From assembly GCF_002078175.1 (NCBI RefSeq), contig NZ_MWFK01000001.1:4216001-4280000 (forward strand): DNA of 64,000 bases, written 5' to 3'. The translations under genes and the position numbers were made by a program. The DNA comes from Streptomyces sp. M41(2017) (lineage in GTDB: Bacteria > Actinomycetota > Actinomycetes > Streptomycetales > Streptomycetaceae). Each line of letters begins with the position of its first letter. Position 1 is the stretch's first letter. Below are positions 58,352-64,000 of this stretch, in pieces. Under the pieces are notes generated by a model, which was not told the DNA's origin, did not search any database, and worked only from the letters and a program-made list of their open reading frames with translations.

Positions 58352-59221
58352 TCAGGTCATGTGGCGCAGCAGCGCGGCGACCACCGGCGGGGGTTCGCCG
58401 GCGGGGCGTACCAGCATGACCTTCCAGTGCGGCGCGTGCCGGTCGAACCTGTGGGTGCCGAGGTCGGGGAACCGCGCGGCGATCGAGGCGGGCATGACGC
58501 AGACGCCGAGGTCGTTGCGGACGAGTTCGGCCGCGGCGACGATGTCGTTGACCTCGAAGGTCGTCTCCCGTTCCACCGCGGCCGCGCGGAACGCCCGGTC
58601 CACGGAGAGCCGGATCGCCCAGCCGGGCACGAAGTCCACGAGCGGCAGCCGCGCCGTCTCGGCGAGCGTGACCGTACCGTCGGGGCCGGACGCGGCGAGC
58701 GTCCGCCGCGGGGCGGAGACCAGCACCATCTCCTCGTGGGAGAGCAGCCGGGTCACCAGACCGCGCTGCTGCTGCCGGTCCAGCGCGACCACGGCCAGGT
58801 CGACCGTGCCCTCGCGCAGCGCCTGCCGGATGTCGGTCACCGCGGCCTGCCGCAGCCGCACCACCACGCCCGGATGCTCGGCGCGCAGCGCGGCCAGCGG
58901 CTTGTGGAGGTCGGCCCAGACACCCTGCATCGTGCCCACGGTGAGCCTCCCGCGCAGTTGTCCCCGCGCCAGGTCGACGGCCGCCCGGGCCTGCTCCGCC
59001 GCCCGCAGGGCCAGACGCGCCGCGGGGACGAACGCCTCACCGGCCGCGGTCAGCGACACCCGGTGCGTGGTGCGGTCGAACAGCGGCGTTCCCAGCTCCC
59101 GTTCCAGCGTGCGGACCGTGCTCGACACGGCGGACTGCACCACGTGCAGCCGCTGGGCGGCCGCGGTGAATCCGCCCTCCTCGGCCACCGCGACGACGAC
59201 CTCCATCTGCCGCAGATCCAT
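58352..59221 (-). CDS. LysR-family transcriptional regulator
   Basis: A 289-residue LysR regulator with the N-terminal HTH (about 5-60: EEGGFTAAAQRLHVVQSAVS and STVRTLERELG) and effector-binding domain (about 90-285). The HTH and LTVGTMQGVWADLHKPL start of the effector domain are typical of the CbbR/GltC-like group. It is convergent with the YhgE/Pip-like gene, so that gene is not an obvious target, and faces an LPMO gene on the same strand upstream. The ATG at 59221 is preferred to a GTG at 59227 because of the GGGAG spacing. Confidence 0.88.
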   Translation of the reverse strand: MDLRQMEVVVAVAEEGGFTAAAQRLHVVQSAVSSTVRTLERELGTPLFDRTTHRVSLTAAGEAFVPAARLALRAAEQARAAVDLARGQLRGRLTVGTMQGVWADLHKPLAALRAEHPGVVVRLRQAAVTDIRQALREGTVDLAVVALDRQQQRGLVTRLLSHEEMVLVSAPRRTLAASGPDGTVTLAETARLPLVDFVPGWAIRLSVDRAFRAAAVERETTFEVNDIVAAAELVRNDLGVCVMPASIAARFPDLGTHRFDRHAPHWKVMLVRPAGEPPPVVAALLRHMT

Positions 59222-59341
59222 CTCCACTCCCGAAGCAGCCCGTCACCGGCCCCGGCCCGCCCATCTCCGAACGAGATGACGTCCTGTGCCGATTGTCGCA
59301 GGTGACGATCGTGCGGGGTGGTGCCGAGCGGCGTCCGGGGG

Positions 59342-60292
59342 TCAGCGGCGGCGGCGCAGGGTGACGGCGACCCCGCCGGTGAGCAGCAGCGCCGCCGCGG
59401 CTCCGGCGGCCAGGGGGAGGGTCGCGCCGCCGCCGCCGGACGTGCTGTCGGCGGCGGGCGTCAGGTGGTCGGTGCCCGCCGACTCGGTGGGTGACGAGGT
59501 GACCAGGGAGGGCGACTCGGAAGGGGAGGGCTTCGACGTCCGGCCGGCCGACGACGCCACCGACGGGGACGACGTGTGGGTGTGCGTGGTCCTGCCGCCG
59601 GCCGACGTGCCCGCCTTCGCCGACGCGGTCCGGGTGGGCGTGGACGCCGCGCGCGCTCCGGAGAGCACCACGTCCGAGCAGGAGTAGTACGTGTCGGTCG
59701 TGCTGGTGTTCTGCCAGATGGTGAACAGCATCTGGCGGCCGGTGCGGTCGGACGGCAGCTTCGCCCGGATGCGGTACGCGCCGTCGACGAGCGCCGGATC
59801 GGTGGCCGTCGCGAACGGCTGCGCGGGCAGGTCCGACCACCGCAGCGGTCGTGTCGGGTCGTAACCGGGCTTCGTCAGGAAGAGCTTGAAGGTTCCCGTG
59901 TGCGGGATCGTCGAGCTGTAGGCGAGGGTGAAGGACGCGCCGGGCGTCAGGCGCGTGGACGGGAAGTCGGCGCGCGCCAGATCGAGCCCCTTGTAGGCGG
60001 GCAGGCCGCCGCTGCACAGCTTGCCGTCCGGAATCACCGAGCGGTCCCGGCCGTTCACACCGCCCACACGCAGGTTGTCCCACGCGGTGAAGGGCGCGCC
60101 GTTCGCGGCGATCGCGGCCCGGCAGGCGTTCGTCCGGTTCAGGCCACCACCCTCGGGAGAGCACGCGAACACCCTGCTGACCGGTGACGTCGGGGCGCCG
60201 TGCGCCGACGCGGGGCCCGCGGCCCACGTCGTGAGGAGCAGCGGGGCCGCCAGGGCGACAGCGGCCGCGGTGGCGGTGCGGTAGGCGGTCAT
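59342..60292 (-). CDS. Membrane-anchored AA10 lytic polysaccharide monooxygenase
   Basis: A 316-residue surface protein. The signal peptide ends ASA at residue 30, which exposes H31 (HGAP) as the N-terminal His that binds copper; the second His of the copper brace is H131 in STIPHTGTF. The AA10 domain (31-205) has SRVFACSPEG, WDNLRVGGV and LLFTIWQNTSTTDTYYSCSDV-like segments. A Ser/Thr-rich linker (about 210-280) leads to a C-terminal membrane helix and RRRR. There is no LPxTG or LAxTG sortase motif and no carbohydrate-binding module. It probably oxidises chitin or a cell-surface glucan while tethered to the cell. Confidence 0.88.
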   Translation of the reverse strand: MTAYRTATAAAVALAAPLLLTTWAAGPASAHGAPTSPVSRVFACSPEGGGLNRTNACRAAIAANGAPFTAWDNLRVGGVNGRDRSVIPDGKLCSGGLPAYKGLDLARADFPSTRLTPGASFTLAYSSTIPHTGTFKLFLTKPGYDPTRPLRWSDLPAQPFATATDPALVDGAYRIRAKLPSDRTGRQMLFTIWQNTSTTDTYYSCSDVVLSGARAASTPTRTASAKAGTSAGGRTTHTHTSSPSVASSAGRTSKPSPSESPSLVTSSPTESAGTDHLTPAADSTSGGGGATLPLAAGAAAALLLTGGVAVTLRRRR

Positions 60293-60511
60293 CCGGAGAT
60301 CTCCTCGGTGCGTCGGCGAAGCGGCGTGCCGCCGCGGGCGACCGGACGGTCACCCGCGCGGGGCACCGTGAAGTACGGGGCCGCCGTGCCGTGTGTTCAG
60401 GCCGGGGGCGGGCGGCAGCCGCCGGGCCGGCGCTGGGCCCTCCGGGGGAGCGGCCTCCGGCGCGCCCCCGCCACGGCGGGCCGGTCCCGCCCGGCCGGTA
60501 CGGTGAACGGC

Positions 60512-61705
60512 ATGCCCGATCCCCACGCCACCGCCCCGTCCACCGCCCCCGACGACGCTCCGGTGGTCGTCTCCTCGGTGCGCGGCTCGTTCCCGTGGAG
60601 CGTGCTGGCCGAACGGCATCCGGCCCTCCTCGCGAAGGTCGAGGACGCCTTCCCGTACGGACCCGAGCAGCGCCGCGCGCTCGCCGCGCTGCTCACGAAC
60701 AGCTCCGAGGGCGTGATCGAACCGCTCCCTGCGTCGGCGCCGGACCGCGCGCGATGGGACGCCTGGGGCGGCAGGGCGTACTACGGCCGCTCCTGGTTCG
60801 ACGTGCCCTTCCTCTGGTCCGAGAGCTACTTCTACCGCCAACTCCTCGAAGCCGTCGACTACTTCACGCCTGGTCCGTGGCAGGGCATCGACCCCTTCCG
60901 GCCCTTCAAGCTCGCCGAGCTGGACAGTGCGGAGGCCGAAGAGGAACTCGCCGCGCTGGACGAGCTCGCGTCCCGGCCGGTCGAGGAACAGGAGAAGGCA
61001 CTCCTGCACGGTTCGCTGTGGGGCAACCGGGCCGACCTCGGCTTCCGGCTTCAGGCCGCCGGAGGCGAGTCCACGGCCGACTCCCAACTCGTCGCGGACG
61101 ACAGCACGATGCTGCGCTCCCTCCTCGCCGGAGGCACGCTCTGCCTGGTCGCGGACAACGCGGGCCGCGAGCTCGTCCCCGACCTGCTCCTCGTCGACCA
61201 CCTGCTCCGCCACGGCCGGGCCCGACACGTCGTCCTGCACCTGAAGCCGTACCCGTACTACGTCTCCGACGCCACCACCGCCGACGTCCTCGACGCCCTG
61301 CGCCGGCTCCCCGCGGCCGACGGAGCGGCGGGCGAGGCGGGCCGGCGGCTCTGGGCGGCCCTCGCCGACGGCCGGCTCACCCTGCGCGCCCACCCCTTCG
61401 CCTGCGCCCCGCTCCCGTACGCCGACCTGCCCGCGAACCTCCGGCAGGAGTTCGCCGCGGCCGACGTCACCGTCCTGAAGGGCGACCTCAACTACCGCCG
61501 CCTCATCGGCGACCGCCTGCACCCGGCCACCACCCCGTTCGCCGAGGCCACCGCGTACTTCCCCGGAGCGGTGGCGGCGCTGCGCACCCTCAAGTCCGAT
61601 GTCGTCGTCGGGCTCGCCCCCGCCACCGAGGCCGCCCTCGACGCGGCCGAGGGCGGCCACTGGCGAACCGGGGGCACCCACGCGCTGATCCAGGCGCGAC
61701 GCTAG
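60512..61705 (+). CDS. DUF89 (ARMT1-like) metal-dependent phosphatase
   Basis: A 397-residue cytosolic protein of the DUF89/ARMT1 family of damage-control phosphatases, which hydrolyse phosphorylated metabolites such as fructose-1-phosphate with a divalent metal. The metal site Asp/Asn are visible in VADNAGRELVPDLLLVDHLL, and the other family motifs are VTVLKGDLNYRRLIGD and LKSDVVVGL. The substrate of the bacterial class is not settled. The ATG at 60512 begins MPDPHATAPS; the sequence upstream is without homology. It precedes geosmin synthase by 136 bp on the same strand with no strong terminator between them. Confidence 0.85.
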   Translation: MPDPHATAPSTAPDDAPVVVSSVRGSFPWSVLAERHPALLAKVEDAFPYGPEQRRALAALLTNSSEGVIEPLPASAPDRARWDAWGGRAYYGRSWFDVPFLWSESYFYRQLLEAVDYFTPGPWQGIDPFRPFKLAELDSAEAEEELAALDELASRPVEEQEKALLHGSLWGNRADLGFRLQAAGGESTADSQLVADDSTMLRSLLAGGTLCLVADNAGRELVPDLLLVDHLLRHGRARHVVLHLKPYPYYVSDATTADVLDALRRLPAADGAAGEAGRRLWAALADGRLTLRAHPFACAPLPYADLPANLRQEFAAADVTVLKGDLNYRRLIGDRLHPATTPFAEATAYFPGAVAALRTLKSDVVVGLAPATEAALDAAEGGHWRTGGTHALIQARR

Positions 61706-61841
61706 GACGGGGCCGGTGCCAGGTCCCGCCGCCGGACCCGAAACCGTGCCGCCGTGCGCGGCTTTCGCACCGATTCACGCGATGGTGTGATCATGTCCGG
61801 GCCTGCGGATGCTCGCGTGGGGCCGTGGGTAGGGCCCGGCC

Positions 61842-64000
61842 ATGACGCAGCCGTTCGAACTCCCGCACTTCTACATGCCGTACACCGCCCGGCTGAACCC
61901 GCATCTGGACGAGGCACGGGCCCACACCGTCGACTGGGCCCGCGGAATGGGCATGCTGGAAGGTTCAGGCATCTGGGAGCAGTCCGACCTCGACGCCCAC
62001 GACTACGGCCTGTTGTGCGCGTACACCCACCCCGACTGCGACGGGCCGGCCCTGTCTCTGATCACCGACTGGTACGTGTGGGTGTTCTTCTTCGACGACC
62101 ACTTCCTGGAGACCTTCAAGCGCACGCAGGACCGCGAGGGCGGCAAGGCCTACCTCGACCGGTTGCCGCTGTTCATGCCGCTCGACCTGTCGGCTCCCGT
62201 ACCGGAGCCGGAGAACCCGGTCGAGGCGGGCCTCGCCGACCTGTGGGCGCGCACCGTGCCCGCGATGACGGAGGACTGGCGCAGGCGGTTCGCGGTCTCC
62301 ACCGAGCACCTGCTGAACGAGTCGATGTGGGAGCTGTCCAACATCAACGAAGGGCGGGTCTCCAATCCCGTCGAGTACATCGAGATGCGCCGCAAGGTCG
62401 GCGGCGCGCCCTGGTCCGCCGGTCTCGTCGAGTACGCCACCGCCGAGGTCCCGGCGTCCGTCGCCGAGACCAGGCCGCTGCGCGTCCTGATGGAGACGTT
62501 CTCGGACGGCGTCCATCTGCGCAACGACCTCTTCTCCTACCAGCGCGAGGTGGAGGACGAGGGCGAACTGAGCAACGGGGTCCTGGTCCTGGAGACGTTC
62601 TTCGGCTGCACGACCCAGGAAGCCGCCGAGACCGTCAACGACATCCTCACCTCACGGCTGCACCAGTTCGAGCACACGGCGCTCACCGAAGTGCCCGCGC
62701 TGGCCCTGGAGAAGGGACTCACCCCGCCGGAGGTCGGCGCGGTCGCCGCGTACACACAGGGACTCGTGGACTGGCAGTCCGGCGGCCACGAGTGGCACAT
62801 GCGCTCCAGCCGCTACATGAACCAGGGCGCCACGGACGAGCCGCGGCCCTTCGCCATGGGCGGTCTCGGCACGTCCGCCGCGGACATCGGCGGTCTGCTC
62901 TCCGCGGCCGGTGCCGAGCGGATGCGCGCGTACACCCACGTCCCGTTCCAGAAGGTCGGGCCCTCCCGACTTCCCGACTTCCACATGCCGTTCGAGGTCA
63001 CCCTCAGCCCGCACCTCGCCGGGGCCCGCGAGCGGCTCACCGGCTGGATGCACGGCACGGGCATGCTCCAGGAGGGCGTCTGGGACGAGGACAAGCTCAT
63101 CGCCTACGACCTGCCGCTCTGCGCGGCCGGCATCCATCCGGACGCCACGCCCGAGGCCCTCGACCTCAGCTCGCAGTGGCTGGCCTGGGGTACGTACGGC
63201 GACGACTACTACCCGCTGCTGTTCGGCAACCGGCGCGACCTGGCCGCCGCCAAGGTGACCACCGCGCGCCTGTCGGCCTGCATGCCCATCGACGGCGACG
63301 AGGTCCCCGTACCGGTCAACGCGATGGAGCGTGGACTGATCGACCTGTGGCGGCGGACCACCGCGGAGATGCCACCGGAGGCACGCAGGACCGTGCGCGC
63401 GTCGGTGGACGTGATGACCGAGAGCTGGCTGTGGGAGCTGTCCAACCAGATCCAGAACCGCATCCCGGACCCGATCGACTACCTGGAGATGCGCCGGGCC
63501 ACCTTCGGTTCCGACCTGACCATGGGCCTGTGCCGGCTCGGCCACGGCCCCGCCGTCCCGCCGGAGGTGTACCGCAGCGGCCCCGTCCGCTCGCTGGAGA
63601 ACGCGGCCATGGACTACGCCATGCTCCTGAACGACGTGTTCTCGTACCAGAAGGAGATCGAGTACGAGGGGGAGGTCCACAACGGCATCCTCGTCGTGCA
63701 GAACTTCTTCGGCTGCGACTATCCGAGCGCGCTCGGGATCATCCACGATCTGATGACCCAGCGCATGGAGCAGTTCCAGCACGTCGCGGCCCACGAATTC
63801 CCCATCCTGTTCGAGGACTTCAAGCTCTCGGAGGAGGTGCGGGGGATCATGCGGGGCTATGTGGTCGAGCTGCAGAACTGGCTGGCGGGCATCCTGAAGT
63901 GGCACCAGGACTGCCGCCGCTACGGTGCGGCGGACCTGGCCCGGCGCGCCCACGGGTTCGTGCCCGACCAGGCCCCCGGCCTGCCGTTCGCCTGGCGGGC
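61842..64000 (+). CDS. geoA: Geosmin synthase (germacradienol/geosmin bifunctional terpene cyclase), 3' end cut
   Basis: A bifunctional class I terpene cyclase that converts farnesyl diphosphate to germacradienol (N-terminal domain) and then to geosmin (C-terminal domain). N-terminal metal motifs are DDHFLE at 85-90 and N228-S232-E236 in NDLFSYQRE. C-terminal motifs are DDYYP at 454-458 and N597-S601-E605 in NDVFSYQKE. Both match the well-known Streptomyces enzyme to within a residue. The window ends in codon 720 of about 725-730, so only the last few residues and the stop are missing. AGGG lies before the ATG. Its substrate depends on the MEP pathway, whose first gene is at the other end of the window. 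Confidence 0.97.
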   Translation, partial: MTQPFELPHFYMPYTARLNPHLDEARAHTVDWARGMGMLEGSGIWEQSDLDAHDYGLLCAYTHPDCDGPALSLITDWYVWVFFFDDHFLETFKRTQDREGGKAYLDRLPLFMPLDLSAPVPEPENPVEAGLADLWARTVPAMTEDWRRRFAVSTEHLLNESMWELSNINEGRVSNPVEYIEMRRKVGGAPWSAGLVEYATAEVPASVAETRPLRVLMETFSDGVHLRNDLFSYQREVEDEGELSNGVLVLETFFGCTTQEAAETVNDILTSRLHQFEHTALTEVPALALEKGLTPPEVGAVAAYTQGLVDWQSGGHEWHMRSSRYMNQGATDEPRPFAMGGLGTSAADIGGLLSAAGAERMRAYTHVPFQKVGPSRLPDFHMPFEVTLSPHLAGARERLTGWMHGTGMLQEGVWDEDKLIAYDLPLCAAGIHPDATPEALDLSSQWLAWGTYGDDYYPLLFGNRRDLAAAKVTTARLSACMPIDGDEVPVPVNAMERGLIDLWRRTTAEMPPEARRTVRASVDVMTESWLWELSNQIQNRIPDPIDYLEMRRATFGSDLTMGLCRLGHGPAVPPEVYRSGPVRSLENAAMDYAMLLNDVFSYQKEIEYEGEVHNGILVVQNFFGCDYPSALGIIHDLMTQRMEQFQHVAAHEFPILFEDFKLSEEVRGIMRGYVVELQNWLAGILKWHQDCRRYGAADLARRAHGFVPDQAPGLPFAWR

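Noticed and set aside
1..64000. tRNA, rRNA, CRISPR arrays, insertion sequences or phage genes
   Set aside because: I looked for cloverleaf-type GGTTC-A loops, regular spaced repeats, transposase motifs and terminal repeats and saw none that I could support by eye; a covariance-model search would be decisive for RNA genes.

Overview
The window is chromosomal DNA of very high G+C with strong third-position G/C bias, GTG and TTG starts and actinobacterial gene families throughout. A WhiI-type sporulation regulator, an almost complete geosmin synthase and paired XRE-DUF5753/DUF397 genes point to a Streptomyces or a very close relative. I recognise 54 protein-coding loci, two of them cut by the window ends (dxs at the left, geosmin synthase at the right) and one frameshifted. 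I found no rRNA, tRNA, CRISPR array, insertion sequence or phage gene. Gene order from dxs through whiI, hemE, the coproporphyrin-dependent haem genes, the DUF692 gene and on to geosmin synthase resembles the part of the Streptomyces coelicolor chromosome that I recall as about SCO6013 to SCO6073.

Left part (1-12.3 kb): the end of dxs, an APC-family amino acid permease and a NYN-domain protein lead into an envelope locus. This holds a CapA-like lipoprotein, a tandem HAMP sensor with no output domain, PgsB, PgsC and an NlpC/P60 hydrolase, followed by a predicted beta-propeller protein. It reads as a poly-gamma-glutamate (PGA) synthesis and processing locus. An exported protein of unknown function diverges from the CapA gene.

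Middle part (12.3-32.1 kb): a translationally coupled fatty-acid oxidation pair (multifunctional enzyme plus thiolase) behind two candidate operators; RNase D; whiI with a good SigmaWhiG-type promoter; DUF3000; hemE; a rhomboid protease; a CoA-disulfide-reductase-like flavoprotein; a DUF4349 lipoprotein; then hemG/cgoX and hemQ/chdC, the end of the coproporphyrin-dependent haem pathway. After a strong terminator come a secreted alpha/beta hydrolase, a TIGR04222 membrane protein, a DUF4142 protein and a DUF692 (MNIO-type) enzyme with its own C-terminal domain.

Accessory part (32.1-40.1 kb): a DUF574 methyltransferase, an XRE-DUF5753/DUF397 regulatory pair with a three-copy operator-like repeat upstream, a HEAT-like protein, a LysR regulator divergent from a frameshifted NmrA-like gene and a darcynin-like gene, a PTH2-type hydrolase, a small zinc-ribbon protein and a polysaccharide deacetylase lipoprotein.

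Right part (40.1-64 kb): PPK2, an SPFH protein, a SulP transporter overlapping a beta-carbonic anhydrase, zapE, a RibD-C reductase, murC, msrB, two membrane proteins, and then a four-gene minus-strand block: an ImmA/IrrE-like HExxH protein, two paralogous seven-helix DUF6545 proteins and an FAD monooxygenase. The window closes with a YhgE/Pip-type membrane protein, a LysR regulator, a membrane-anchored AA10 polysaccharide monooxygenase, a DUF89 phosphatase and geosmin synthase.

The best candidates for undescribed biology are the DUF6545/ImmA/FAD-monooxygenase block, the PGA locus with its output-less sensor, and the DUF692/TIGR04222/DUF4142 group.
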